Assembly: GCF_003336705.1 (NCBI RefSeq)
Contig: NZ_QMDL01000001.1
Coordinates: 992,001 to 1,056,000, forward strand
DNA from: Marinobacter litoralis
GTDB lineage: Bacteria; Pseudomonadota; Gammaproteobacteria; Pseudomonadales; Oleiphilaceae
Direction of reading: 5' to 3'
DNA length: 64,000 nucleotides
Under the pieces are notes generated by a model, which did no database searches, had not been told where the DNA came from, and saw nothing but the letters and a program-made list of their open reading frames with translations. The position numbers and the translations under genes were made by a program. Position 1 is the stretch's first letter, and each line of letters starts with the position of its first letter. This document shows positions 22,017 to 31,662 of the stretch, piece by piece.

Positions 22017-22736
22017 TCAGTCTTCGCCAGTGAAGGCGCCAATCAGGTGCAACAAGCTGACGAACAGGTTGTAAATGTTCAGGTACAGCCCGGTTGTTGC
22101 CATGATGTAGTTGGTTTCACCGCCATTCACGATACGGCTGGTATCGTAAAGGATGAAGCCAGACATCAGGAATACGATCGCTGCGCTCATCGCCAGGCTA
22201 AATGCAGTTACCTGAACGCCAAACAAGCTGGCGACAAAGGCACCAAGCATGCCAACGATAACCACCATCATGCCTGCCACCAGCATGCCACGCATGAAGC
22301 TGAAGTCTTTTTTGGTGGTCAGCACGTAGCCTGACAGCCCAAGGAACACCACCGCGGTGCCGCCCAGTGCCTGCATAACGATCTGGCTGCCGTTAGCAAA
22401 CTGCAGGTAGTGCATCAGGATCGGGCCCAGAGATAAGCCGAGCAGTCCTGTGAAGGCGAAAACGACACCGATACCGGCCGCGCTATTGGCTGTGCGTGGC
22501 AGAACTAGCCATACCAGTGCCAGTGCACCCAAGCTGCAAACGAGGCTTACGCCCTGGCTCAGGCCAATGCTCATGGAAACACCCGCCATGACAGCACTGA
22601 ATAGCAGTGTCATTGCCAGCAGGGTGTAGGTGTTACGTAGAACCTTGGTGGCTTCCGGGCTGATGGCGCCGGTCGCGCTGCCGCGAGCGACTTGGATGCC
22701 ACCCTGGCTTTGAACGTTGTATTGCCTGTTATCCAT
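22017..22736 (-). CDS. Bax inhibitor-1 family membrane protein (YccA-like)
   Basis: Seven-segment integral membrane protein (239 residues from the ATG at 22736, which has GGAG 6 nt upstream). In E. coli, YccA interacts with and modulates the FtsH protease; that role here is by family only. Hydrophobic helices run from about residue 43 to the end, with the BI-1 features VLRNTYTLLAMTLLFSA early and GGETNYIMATTGLYLNIYNL near the end. The longer frame to 22757 starts before the ribosome site and is less likely. The gene sits beside tusDCBE as in Pseudomonas. Confidence 0.9.
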   Translation of the reverse strand: MDNRQYNVQSQGGIQVARGSATGAISPEATKVLRNTYTLLAMTLLFSAVMAGVSMSIGLSQGVSLVCSLGALALVWLVLPRTANSAAGIGVVFAFTGLLGLSLGPILMHYLQFANGSQIVMQALGGTAVVFLGLSGYVLTTKKDFSFMRGMLVAGMMVVIVGMLGAFVASLFGVQVTAFSLAMSAAIVFLMSGFILYDTSRIVNGGETNYIMATTGLYLNIYNLFVSLLHLIGAFTGED

Positions 22737-22963
22737 TCTCGTCTCCGAATTTATCAAACGGCGGGGAGGGGTGGGCGATTACGCCTTTCCGCTTCCCTCT
22801 AACCTGAACTCCATAATAAGGTTGTATACGCAACTTTCAATCATTTGTGACAATAAACAGGGGGAAGAAGTTCATTACACTTCGTCCACCTGCTTTGTGC
22901 TGGTGAAAGGATGATCAATCAGAAGAGAGTCTACGAGAATTTTAGAAATTTCGATACAAACCG

Positions 22964-22992
22964 TTGACAGCATAGGCGATTCCGGTATCATG
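22964..22992 (+). promoter_or_regulatory. Sigma70 promoter of tRNA-Ser
   Basis: Consensus -35 TTGACA (22964-22969), 17 nt spacer, -10 TATCAT (22987-22992). It predicts a start near 22999, about 30 nt before the mature tRNA. The rest of the 291-bp gap back to yccA shows nothing else I can name. Confidence 0.85.
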
Positions 22993-23027
22993 CACACCGC
23001 TGTCGAGATGACGGCAAGAAAGATGCG

Positions 23028-23117
23028 GTGGGCTGGCAGAGCGGCTGAATGCAGCGGTCTTGAAAACCGCCGAAGGTTAATAGCCTTCCCGGGGTTCGAA
23101 TCCCTGGCCCACCGCCA
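23028..23117 (+). tRNA. tRNA-Ser, anticodon UGA
   Basis: The 7-bp acceptor stem pairs GGTGGGC (23028-23034) with GCCCACC (23107-23113), then discriminator G and an encoded CCA (23115-23117). The anticodon arm CGGTCTTGAAAACCG has a 7-nt loop with anticodon TGA, reading UCA. A long variable arm typical of serine tRNAs is present, and the T-arm contains GGTTCGAATCC. It has its own consensus promoter. Confidence 0.96.
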
Positions 23118-23200
23118 TTTCTTCTTTCTTATCAGTAAGTTCCCGGCTTTTCTCTTGATTCTTCTGCTTTTCGAAACACCGTCTGGGCTCAGGTATAGCC

Positions 23201-23226
23201 ACAGGGCGTTGTGGTATCCGCCCTGT
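23201..23226 (-). terminator. Hairpin downstream of glpD
   Basis: A perfect 8-bp stem (23201-23208 with 23219-23226) lies 13 bp after the glpD stop. There is no T-tract, so it is only a candidate terminator. Confidence 0.35.
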
Positions 23227-23239
23227 AGCAAGCACTTAG

Positions 23240-24727
23240 TTATTGGTTTTCCAGATACGCATCAAGCGCTTCAACTTCACCTGCCTTGGCATAAAGCCCT
23301 TGCTTGGTGCGGCGCCATAAGATGTCTTCAGAGGTTATTGCCCATTCGTCTTGCACCAAATAGTTCACTTCCCGTTCATAGAGGGTGCCGAGGAAGTGTT
23401 GGCCCAGGTCTTCAATCGACGTGCAGTTGTTTAGAATTTTGCGGGATAGTGTGCCGTACGTTCGCACGTAACGGCGCACAAGTGCATCAGGGAGCCAGGG
23501 GTACTCTTGCTTGAGCGACGCTTCCAGGTTGCTCTGGTTGTCGAAATCACCGCCGGGCAGGATGGCGGTCTTCGTCCAGCGCTTACCGGCACCCTTAAAG
23601 TAGTTGCAAAGCCTATCGGTAGCTGCTTCGGCCAGCTTGCGGTAGGTGGTTATTTTGCCACCAAATACCGAGATCAGAGGTGCCTGGCCCTTTTCGTCAT
23701 TCACCTCGAAGGCATAGTCCCGCGAAGCCTTTTGGGCGTTCTCTTCTTCGTCATCCATTAACGGGCGCACACCGGAATACGACCAAATCACGTCTGATGG
23801 CTGTAGTTGCCTTTTGAAGTGATCATTGACGATATCCAGTAAGTAGTTGGTTTCTTCCGGTGAAATTTTTGCTTTCGACGGGTCGCCTTCGTATTCAACG
23901 TCGGTGGTGCCGACGAGTGAGAAGTTATCTTCGTAGGGGATCACGAAAACAATACGCGCATCTTCGTTTTGCAGAATGTAGGCTTCGTCTTCCTGATTCA
24001 GTCGTGGCACCACAATGTGACTGCCTTTCACCATGCGAATCATCTTGGGGGCTTTCATGGCGAGCGCCTCACCGAACAAAGAGCTAACCCAAGGACCGGA
24101 GGCATTTACAATCGCTTTTGCGGTGACGGTCTGTTCGTTATTTGTGAGGGTATCCTGAAGCGTAATCTGCCACTCGTTGGCTCCGCGCTTCGCGTTTACG
24201 CATTTGGTGCGAGTCATAATGGTCGCGCCGGCCTGTTTCGCTTTTGTGGCCGCCAGAACAACCAGTCGGGCATCGTCAACCCATCCGTCTGAATACTCAA
24301 AGCCACGCGTCATTTCAGGTTTGAGCGGGCCGGAGTCATTAAAGCGGATCGAGCGAGAACCGGGAAGCATTTCGCGCTTGGCCAAATGGTCATACAGAAA
24401 CAGCCCTGTTCGGATCATCCAGGCCGGACGGAGGTGCGAGCGGTGGGGCAGGCGAAATCGCATGGGGTGCATGATGTGCGGGGAATTGCGCAGTAACGAC
24501 TCCCGTTCAGCCAGCGCTTTCTGTACCAGTCGGAATTCGTAGTGCTCCAGATAGCGCAGCCCGCCGTGGATCAGTTTGCTGCTGTTAGAAGACGTGGCAG
24601 AGGCCAGGTCATTCATTTCGCATAGCAGAACTTTTAAGCCTCGGCCTGCGGCATCCATTGCGATGCCTGTGCCATTAATGCCGCCGCCCACGACAACGAC
24701 ATCATAATGGGGGTGTTCTGCTGACAT
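23240..24727 (-). CDS. glpD: Aerobic glycerol-3-phosphate dehydrogenase
   Basis: Membrane-associated flavoenzyme that oxidises glycerol-3-phosphate to dihydroxyacetone phosphate and passes electrons to quinone. The FAD-binding motif VVVGGGINGTGIAMDAAGRG is at residues 10-29. Other family blocks include SSNSSKLIHGGLRYLEHYEF, VNASGPWVSSLF, and SYSGVRPLMDDE in the substrate domain. The 495-residue length is usual. Half-sites resembling GlpR operators lie upstream at 24755-24820. Together with glpR and the divergent glpK operon it forms the glycerol catabolic unit. Confidence 0.97.
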   Translation of the reverse strand: MSAEHPHYDVVVVGGGINGTGIAMDAAGRGLKVLLCEMNDLASATSSNSSKLIHGGLRYLEHYEFRLVQKALAERESLLRNSPHIMHPMRFRLPHRSHLRPAWMIRTGLFLYDHLAKREMLPGSRSIRFNDSGPLKPEMTRGFEYSDGWVDDARLVVLAATKAKQAGATIMTRTKCVNAKRGANEWQITLQDTLTNNEQTVTAKAIVNASGPWVSSLFGEALAMKAPKMIRMVKGSHIVVPRLNQEDEAYILQNEDARIVFVIPYEDNFSLVGTTDVEYEGDPSKAKISPEETNYLLDIVNDHFKRQLQPSDVIWSYSGVRPLMDDEEENAQKASRDYAFEVNDEKGQAPLISVFGGKITTYRKLAEAATDRLCNYFKGAGKRWTKTAILPGGDFDNQSNLEASLKQEYPWLPDALVRRYVRTYGTLSRKILNNCTSIEDLGQHFLGTLYEREVNYLVQDEWAITSEDILWRRTKQGLYAKAGEVEALDAYLENQ

Positions 24728-24754
24728 GTCTGATGCTCTCCCGACGCCATAGTA

Positions 24755-24820
24755 TATTCGTTTGGTTATTATGCGAAAGTATTAGATGTTCGTAAAGGAA
24801 AATAAGAAAACAAACGAACG
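24755..24820. promoter_or_regulatory. Probable GlpR operator half-sites upstream of glpD
   Basis: Three half-sites of the TGTTCG/CGAACA type: TATTCG (24755-24760), TGTTCG (24787-24792) and CGAACG (24815-24820), all in the 135-bp gap between glpR and glpD. They resemble the E. coli GlpR pattern TGTTCG-N4-CGAACA, though none is a perfect full palindrome. Confidence 0.55.
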
Positions 24821-24862
24821 TCAAGGGCGAGAGATGTTTTCGAAATAGAAAATAGGTCTGCG

Positions 24863-25621
24863 TCAGACCAAATGCAGCGTAACGTTGTGCTCTTTCAGCA
24901 TTTTCGCAATTTCTACGGGTGGTTTTTCGTCAGTAAACACGTGATCTGCTTGAGTGATACTGCCTAGCCGTACCATGGCGTTTCGGCCGAACTTGGAATG
25001 GTCTGCTGCGAGAAGGGTTTGGCTCGAATTCGCTATGATGGCCTGAGCAACACGAACTTCGCGATAGTCGAAGTCAAGAAGCGATCCGTCGTTGTGAATG
25101 CCGCTGATCCCGATAACGCCGAAGTCCATCTTGAATTGGTTAATGAAGTCGCGGGTCGCCTCACCAACAATTCCGCCATCACGACTCCGAACTTCGCCGC
25201 CGGCGATGATGACGCGGAAATCTTCTTTAGCTGAAAGGATAGACGCTACGTGAAGATTGTTGGTGACCACCTGCAACCCTTTTTTCGTCAGGAGTGCTTT
25301 GGCTATGGTTTCAGTGGTCGTGCCGATATTGATGAATAATGAGGAATTATCCGGAATGAGCTTTACCATCGCTTCCGCAATCCGCTCTTTGGCCTCAAGG
25401 TCCATAATCTTTCGGGCTTGGTAAGAGGTATTTTCGATGCTCGAGTCTATGCCAGCTCCACCGTGATGGCGGCGTAATTTTTTATGTTTGGCCAGTTCAT
25501 TCAAGTCCCGGCGTATGGTCTGCGGCGTAACCTGAAACTGTTCGACCAATTGATCGGTCGTGACGAAACCGTTCTCCTGGATCAATTCCAGGATGAGTTC
25601 CTGTCGGTGCCGCTGTGCCAT
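24863..25621 (-). CDS. glpR: Glycerol-3-phosphate regulon repressor GlpR (DeoR family)
   Basis: DNA-binding repressor that is released by glycerol-3-phosphate. The DeoR-type winged helix-turn-helix covers about residues 5-55 ([12 protein letters not shown], then [14 protein letters not shown], then RRHHGGAG). The C-terminal sugar-phosphate sensor domain shows the usual [13 protein letters not shown] and VTNNLHVA blocks. It is 252 residues, normal for GlpR. It is divergent from glpK, with an operator-like element between them, and lies upstream of glpD on the same strand. Its place inside the glycerol cluster makes GlpR much more likely than another DeoR regulator. Confidence 0.93.
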   Translation of the reverse strand: MAQRHRQELILELIQENGFVTTDQLVEQFQVTPQTIRRDLNELAKHKKLRRHHGGAGIDSSIENTSYQARKIMDLEAKERIAEAMVKLIPDNSSLFINIGTTTETIAKALLTKKGLQVVTNNLHVASILSAKEDFRVIIAGGEVRSRDGGIVGEATRDFINQFKMDFGVIGISGIHNDGSLLDFDYREVRVAQAIIANSSQTLLAADHSKFGRNAMVRLGSITQADHVFTDEKPPVEIAKMLKEHNVTLHLV

Positions 25622-25649
25622 TCAATCTCCTCCGAAACTGGCTGTTTTC

Positions 25650-25675
25650 TGTTCGATTTTGCGTGAAAACGAACA
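25650..25675. promoter_or_regulatory. Probable GlpR operator between glpR and glpK
   Basis: TGTTCG (25650-25655) and its complement CGAACA (25670-25675) are separated by 14 nt, with a degenerate TGCGTG exactly in the middle. This gives two overlapping sites of the half-N4-half type. It lies in the 213-bp gap between the divergent glpR and glpK genes. Confidence 0.65.
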
Positions 25676-25834
25676 TTTTCGGAAAGTTTAGTTGTTTTAA
25701 GGGTTTTCTGCAGCTTCCCCGGTGGGTTGGATGTCAAATTGACTGCTATATATGGGGGGTGAGGCAAAATTCTTGGTATTTCTTTTTCAAAAAAGCAAAA
25801 ATGCGACCAAAAATGAAGCCGAGGCCGATAACAC

Positions 25835-27307
25835 ATGAGTCAGTATCTACTTTCCATTGATCAAGGAACCACCAGCTCCCGGGCCATTCTGTTTGATCTC
25901 GAAGGCAATATACACGCTGTTCGACAAGAGGAATTTCCTCAGCATTTTCCCGACAGTGGCTGGGTTGAGCACAATCCGGAGGATCTTTGGTCAACGGTTC
26001 AGCGAACCTGCGATGCCGTGATGGCTGAAGAATTTGGTACAGATGACGAAGTGCTTGGCGTGGGCATCACCAATCAGCGTGAAACCACCATTATCTGGGA
26101 TCGAAAAACCGGTAAACCCGTTTACAACGCCATTGTTTGGCAAGACAGGCGAACGGCGGATTACTGTAAATCCCTCAAGCTGAGCAGCCATGAACCATGG
26201 GTACATGGAAAAACCGGCCTTTTGATCGACCCCTATTTCTCGGCTACGAAGATTCGCTGGATTCTCGAGAACGTTTCCGGGGCGAGGGAGCGCGCGGAGC
26301 GGGGAGAGTTGGCTTTCGGCACGGTCGATAGCTTTATTCTTTGGCGGCTCACGGGTGGCCGGGTACATCGAACCGATGCTACCAATGCCAGCCGAACGCT
26401 GCTGTTTAACATCCACTCGCAGCAGTGGGATGAAGATCTTTTGGAGTTTTTCGACATCCCCGCATCTTTGTTGCCAGAGGTGATGGATTCATCCGATGAC
26501 TTTGGCGAAATCACGGAGGGTGGGGCGCTTAATGGATCCTCTGTGTACGGTATCGCCGGTGATCAGCAAGCCGCTTTATTCGGGCAGACCTGTTTTGAAG
26601 TGGGTATGGCAAAAAGCACCTACGGCACGGGCTGCTTTTTGATGCTTAACACCGGTGATAAGGCGCTGCGTTCAGAACACCGCTTGCTTACCACCGTGGC
26701 CTATCGTTTAGACGGTAAAACAACCTATGCGTTGGAAGGCAGTATTTTTATTGCCGGCGCCGCGATCCAGTGGTTGCGGGATGGCCTGCAACTGATCAAT
26801 AACGCCTGCGATACAGAACCATTGGCTCAAGGAACGCCTGTTGACCACGGTGTGTATCTGGTGCCTGCGTTTACGGGCCTTGGTGCTCCATACTGGGATC
26901 CTGACGCGCGAGGGGCTATCTTTGGGTTAACGCGAGATACCGGAATCAAAGAAATTGTGACCGCCGGGCTGCAATCTGTGTGTTACCAGACCAAAGATTT
27001 GCAGAAGGCGATGGAAAAGGACGGTATTCGTCCGACCACACTGCGGGTGGACGGAGGAATGGTTGCCAACAGTTGGGTACTGCAGTTCCTGGCTGACATT
27101 CTGGGGGCCACCGTAGACCGCCCGTCACTGGTCGAGACCACCGCTTTGGGGGTGGCATATCTGGCTGGGCTGAAAGCCGGTGTGTACCAATCTCTGGATG
27201 AATTGTCGGATTTGTGGCGTTGTGATCGTAGGTTTGAGCCCATGATGACGAAAGAGCATCGCGATCGATTGTACGAGGGCTGGATTAATGCTGTGCAAAA
27301 GCTATAG
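25835..27307 (+). CDS. glpK: Glycerol kinase
   Basis: Phosphorylates glycerol with ATP to sn-glycerol-3-phosphate. FGGY-family features run throughout: the phosphate loop [13 protein letters not shown] at residues 6-18, [12 protein letters not shown], the substrate segment [33 protein letters not shown] motif ([13 protein letters not shown]), and [18 protein letters not shown]. The 490-residue length is standard. It is the first gene of glpK-glpSTPQUV; unlike most gammaproteobacteria, no glpF facilitator gene is adjacent. Confidence 0.97.
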   Translation: MSQYLLSIDQGTTSSRAILFDLEGNIHAVRQEEFPQHFPDSGWVEHNPEDLWSTVQRTCDAVMAEEFGTDDEVLGVGITNQRETTIIWDRKTGKPVYNAIVWQDRRTADYCKSLKLSSHEPWVHGKTGLLIDPYFSATKIRWILENVSGARERAERGELAFGTVDSFILWRLTGGRVHRTDATNASRTLLFNIHSQQWDEDLLEFFDIPASLLPEVMDSSDDFGEITEGGALNGSSVYGIAGDQQAALFGQTCFEVGMAKSTYGTGCFLMLNTGDKALRSEHRLLTTVAYRLDGKTTYALEGSIFIAGAAIQWLRDGLQLINNACDTEPLAQGTPVDHGVYLVPAFTGLGAPYWDPDARGAIFGLTRDTGIKEIVTAGLQSVCYQTKDLQKAMEKDGIRPTTLRVDGGMVANSWVLQFLADILGATVDRPSLVETTALGVAYLAGLKAGVYQSLDELSDLWRCDRRFEPMMTKEHRDRLYEGWINAVQKL

Positions 27308-27310
27308 GCA

Positions 27311-27341
27311 GGTGAGGGCTTATTTAACTTAAGCCCTCACC
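27311..27341 (+). repeat. Hairpin between glpK and glpS
   Basis: A perfect 12-bp stem (27311-27322 with 27330-27341) and 7-nt loop lie four bases after the glpK stop, without a T-tract. It could be a partial terminator or an mRNA-stabilising structure that lowers or protects part of the operon transcript. Confidence 0.6.
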
Positions 27342-27398
27342 GCTGCTTGCACCAAACAGTGCCCGGACACGTTTTCACAAAAACAACAAGGAAGACAC

Positions 27399-28493
27399 AT
27401 GTCCTTAACGCTCGAGAACCTTTCCCGAATTGTCGATGGTGTCGATTACATTCGGGACGCCAACCTGACGTTTGAGGCTGGCTCGTTCAATGTACTGCTG
27501 GGCCGGACGCTCGCAGGTAAAACCTCGTTGATGCGTCTGATGGCGGGGCTGGATAAGCCGACAGGAGGCCGGTTGATCTATAACGGCGAAGATGTCACCG
27601 GCCAAAGTGTTCAACGCCGCAATATTTCGATGATCTATCAACAGTTCATCAATTACCCGAACCTTTCAGTGTACGAAAACATCGCCTCGCCCCTGCGTTT
27701 GGCGAAAATGCCGGAATCGGAAATCGACCGGCGAGTGAAAGAAACCGCAGCCATGCTGCAAATCGAACCGCTTTTGAAGCGGTTTCCTCTGGAACTCTCT
27801 GGTGGTCAGCAGCAACGCACCGCCATGGCACGTGCCTTGGTGAAAGATGCCACTTTAGTGTTGTTCGACGAACCCCTTGTGAACCTCGACTACAAACTTC
27901 GGGAGGAGCTGAGGGCCGAGCTTCGGGATCTGTTCCGGGAACGCCAGTGTATTGCGGTTTACGCCACAACCGAGGCGAACGAAGCCTTGGCTTTAGGGGG
28001 AACAACCACACTGCTTCACGAAGGTCATGTGGTGCAAAGCGGCCCCGTGATGGACGTGTATCGCAAGCCGGTGAGCACACTGGCAGCCCAGCTGTTCAGC
28101 GAACCGCCGATGAACCTGGTACGTGGCCGTGTTTTCGATACGGAACTTTCGTTTGGTGAAGACACCCGCCATGCACTGACGCAGGAACTGGCCAACCTCA
28201 AACCGGGCGATTACTGGTTCGGCATCCGTCCGAGCCATATCGCTTTGGCGCCCGCCAACGATGACGATCTTGAAATTCCCGTGGAAGTGGCGCTGAGCGA
28301 AATCAGTGGCTCTGAAACCTTCATGCATGTTGAAAGCCGTCATTTCGACATGGTGACTCAGTCGATGGGTGTGCACCAATACCACACAGGTGCCCCGATC
28401 AAGGTGTACCTGCCGATGAACAAATTGTTTGTGTTCGACACCCACGAACAACTGGTGCACACGCCGTCGCTGGCCTCGGGGAGGGAAGTGTAA
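27399..28493 (+). CDS. glpS: Glycerol ABC transporter ATP-binding protein GlpS
   Basis: One of two ATPase subunits of the GlpSTPQUV glycerol importer known from Rhizobium leguminosarum. Walker A is GRTLAGKTS (about residues 35-43), the signature LSGGQQQRTAMARAL is intact, and Walker B is LVLFDEPLVNLD. The switch-His segment reads YATTEANEALAL, so the usual His-Asp pair (VTHD) is replaced by Thr-Glu. A C-terminal MalK-like regulatory domain follows from about residue 230. Its stop overlaps the start of glpT (TAATG), so the two subunits are made together. The assignment rests on gene order plus subunit type. Confidence 0.88.
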   Translation: MSLTLENLSRIVDGVDYIRDANLTFEAGSFNVLLGRTLAGKTSLMRLMAGLDKPTGGRLIYNGEDVTGQSVQRRNISMIYQQFINYPNLSVYENIASPLRLAKMPESEIDRRVKETAAMLQIEPLLKRFPLELSGGQQQRTAMARALVKDATLVLFDEPLVNLDYKLREELRAELRDLFRERQCIAVYATTEANEALALGGTTTLLHEGHVVQSGPVMDVYRKPVSTLAAQLFSEPPMNLVRGRVFDTELSFGEDTRHALTQELANLKPGDYWFGIRPSHIALAPANDDDLEIPVEVALSEISGSETFMHVESRHFDMVTQSMGVHQYHTGAPIKVYLPMNKLFVFDTHEQLVHTPSLASGREV

Positions 28494-29592
28494 TGGCAGA
28501 GATTCACCTGAAGTCACTCGCCCACAGCTACAGCAAATCGCCCTCAGGCCCAGAAGATTACGCGATTCGGCAGCTCGACCATGTCTGGCACAAAGGTGGT
28601 GCTTATGCGCTTCTCGGACCGTCCGGATGTGGCAAGAGCACGATGCTGAACATCATCTCGGGGTTGGTGCAGCCATCGGAAGGTGAGGTGCTGTTTGATG
28701 GCAAACGCGTCAATGCACTTTCGCCAAGGGACCGCAACATCGCCCAGGTATTCCAGTTTCCGGTAATTTATGACTCGATGACGGTTTACCAAAACCTCGC
28801 GTTTCCGTTGAAGAACAATAAGGTCCCATCGGCACGTATCAAGGAGCGCGTGCAGGAGATTGCCGAAGTTCTGGAGATAGAGGACAAGCTGCACAAAAAA
28901 GCCAAGAACCTGACCGCCGACGAAAAGCAAAAGGTCTCAATGGGGCGAGGGCTGGTGCGAGAAGATGTGTCCGCCATTTTGTTCGATGAACCACTCACGG
29001 TGATTGATCCTCAGCTTAAATGGAAGTTGCGTCGCAAACTCAAGCAAATCCATGAGCAATTCGATATCACCATGGTCTACGTGACCCACGATCAATTGGA
29101 AGCCTCAACTTTTGCCGACAAGATAGCGGTCATGTATGACGGCCAGATTGTACAGTTCGGCACCCCGACCGAATTGTTCGAACAACCCAATCACACCTTT
29201 GTTGGCTACTTTATTGGCAGCCCCGGCATGAATCTCATCGATGTAGAGCGGAGTGCTACGGGGGTTCGTTTCGGGTCAACCGAGATTACTTTGTCGCCTT
29301 GGCAGGTAGAGCAATTGGCGCGCCTTAACTCAACCAATATCAAGATTGGTATTCGACCTGAATTCATAAGGTTAGAGATGAAACCTCTCGATGATTCTTA
29401 TGAAGTCGAGGTTATGGATATGGAAGATCTTGGTACGTACAAGATCGTCGATGTAGGGCTTGAGGCGCAGACACTCAAGGTACGAGTGGATGAGGACTTC
29501 CAGGTCGCAATTGGCAGTCGCCTCCACCTTTCAATGCCGTCTCAGTGGACGATGCTGTACGTCGACGAATTCCTGATACAGGAGCAATCGTG

Positions 29593-29593
<1 letters not shown>
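28493..29593 (+). CDS. glpT: Glycerol ABC transporter ATP-binding protein GlpT
   Basis: Second ATPase of the glycerol importer (not the E. coli glycerol-3-phosphate antiporter that shares the symbol). Walker A GPSGCGKST (about 42-50), Walker B AILFDEPLTVID and the switch His in VTHDQLEAS are canonical. The signature is degenerate: LTADEKQKVSMGRG instead of LSGGQ. A TOBE-type C-terminal domain follows. The defects are complementary to those in GlpS (see findings). The stop overlaps the glpP start (TGATG), indicating translational coupling. Confidence 0.88.
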
Positions 29594-30459
<866 letters not shown>

Positions 30460-30469
30460 GGAGAGTGTG

Positions 30470-31276
30470 ATGAAGCAAGCCCGCTCGAAAAATGTCGCGA
30501 TAACTGTGTTTATTGCCTTGCTCCTGATGCCTGTTTATTGGCTGTTGAACATGTCGTTCAAAACCAATCAGGAAATCCTTGGGGGGCTGACCATGTGGCC
30601 AGAGAATTTCACCCTGGATAATTACGTGGTGATTTTCACCGACCCAAGTTGGTACAACGGCTATCTCAATTCCATGGCCTACGTAACGATCAACGTTATT
30701 ATCACTTTGCTGGTAGCATTACCCGCGGCTTATGCGTTCAGTCGGTATAAATTTCTGGGTGACAAACACCTGTTCTTCTGGCTACTCAGTAACCGCATGG
30801 CACCACCGGCGGTGTTTTTGCTGCCGTTCTTCCAGCTGTACTCATCCATAGGCTTGTTCGATACCCACATTGCCGTTGCGTTGGCTCACTGCCTGTTCAA
30901 TGTGCCTCTGGCAGTTTGGATTCTTGAAGGGTTTATGAAAGGGGTGCCCCGCGAATACGACGAAATGGCCTACATCGACGGATACAGCTTTCCGCGGTTT
31001 TTCATAAAGGTGTTTCTGCCGATGATTCGCTCCGGTATCGGTGTAACCGCGTTTTTTGCGTTTATGTTCTCGTGGGTTGAGCTGCTGTTGGCAAGAACGC
31101 TCACTTCTGTGGATGCCCAGCCCATCGGGGCCATCATGACCCGCACCATCGGGGCCAGCGGTATTGATTGGGGTGTCCTGGCGGCAGCCGGAGTGTTGAC
31201 TATTATTCCCGGCTTGTTGGTGATCTGGTTTGTTCGTAACCATGTCGCGAAAGGCTTCGCGCTCGGGCGCGTTTAA
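30470..31276 (+). CDS. glpQ: Glycerol ABC transporter permease GlpQ
   Basis: Second permease of the glycerol importer (MalG-like). AAGGAGAG is followed at proper distance by the ATG at 30470; a GTG one codon earlier is a weaker alternative. About six membrane segments are visible. The conserved contact loop is EYDEMAYIDGYSFPRFFIK near residue 165, and SNRMAPPAVFLLPFFQL lies upstream of it. It sits 10 bp after glpP. The symbol follows the GlpSTPQUV scheme and is not the glycerophosphodiesterase GlpQ. Confidence 0.9.
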   Translation: MKQARSKNVAITVFIALLLMPVYWLLNMSFKTNQEILGGLTMWPENFTLDNYVVIFTDPSWYNGYLNSMAYVTINVIITLLVALPAAYAFSRYKFLGDKHLFFWLLSNRMAPPAVFLLPFFQLYSSIGLFDTHIAVALAHCLFNVPLAVWILEGFMKGVPREYDEMAYIDGYSFPRFFIKVFLPMIRSGIGVTAFFAFMFSWVELLLARTLTSVDAQPIGAIMTRTIGASGIDWGVLAAAGVLTIIPGLLVIWFVRNHVAKGFALGRV

Positions 31277-31287
31277 GGAGAAAACGT

Positions 31288-31563
31288 ATGATTGCGTGGA
31301 TGAACTGGACGCCCAGTGTGGCCATTTTCTTTGCGGTGATTGCGGCCTTACTGGCGGTTATGACCGTATTCGAAATTATTTCACCGTGTACGGAACGCAA
31401 AGGCTTTCTACCCATTGAAACGACTCGCGGGGACCGCCTCTTCATTGGTTTGTTGTCGGCAGCCTACATTCATCTCGCCTTTCTGGCGGTCAGTAATATC
31501 AGTTTATGGGTCGCCTTGGGTGTTTCGGTGCTTTGGTTGTTAGTGCTGCTCCGATGGGGCTAA
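31288..31563 (+). CDS. glpU: Small membrane protein GlpU (DUF2160)
   Basis: A 91-residue protein with about three membrane segments (about 9-30, 50-66 and 69-88), found consistently between the permease and binding-protein genes of glycerol ABC transporters. It contains the DUF2160 feature MTVFEIISPCTERKGFLPI. Its exact role in the transporter is unknown. It starts 11 bp after glpQ behind a GGAG site. Confidence 0.88.
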   Translation: MIAWMNWTPSVAIFFAVIAALLAVMTVFEIISPCTERKGFLPIETTRGDRLFIGLLSAAYIHLAFLAVSNISLWVALGVSVLWLLVLLRWG

Positions 31564-31588
31564 GAGCGGGGCGATCCAATTTGTAAAG

Positions 31589-31604
31589 GGTTCGTTTGCG
31601 AACT
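31589..31604 (+). promoter_or_regulatory. GlpR-like operator or small hairpin upstream of glpV
   Basis: GGTTCG-TTTG-CGAACT has exactly the half-N4-half spacing of an E. coli GlpR site (TGTTCG-N4-CGAACA). It lies in the 99-bp gap between glpU and glpV, suggesting either extra regulation of glpV or a small RNA hairpin. Confidence 0.45.
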
Positions 31605-31662
31605 AGCTTGTAAGCAGTGTTTGAAAACGCTCTGTCAATAAAAACAGTCAATGAGGTCGGAT

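Noticed and set aside
22875..23231. 118-codon minus-strand frame across the tRNA-Ser
   Set aside because: It runs antisense through the tRNA gene and its promoter, with no protein similarity recognised.
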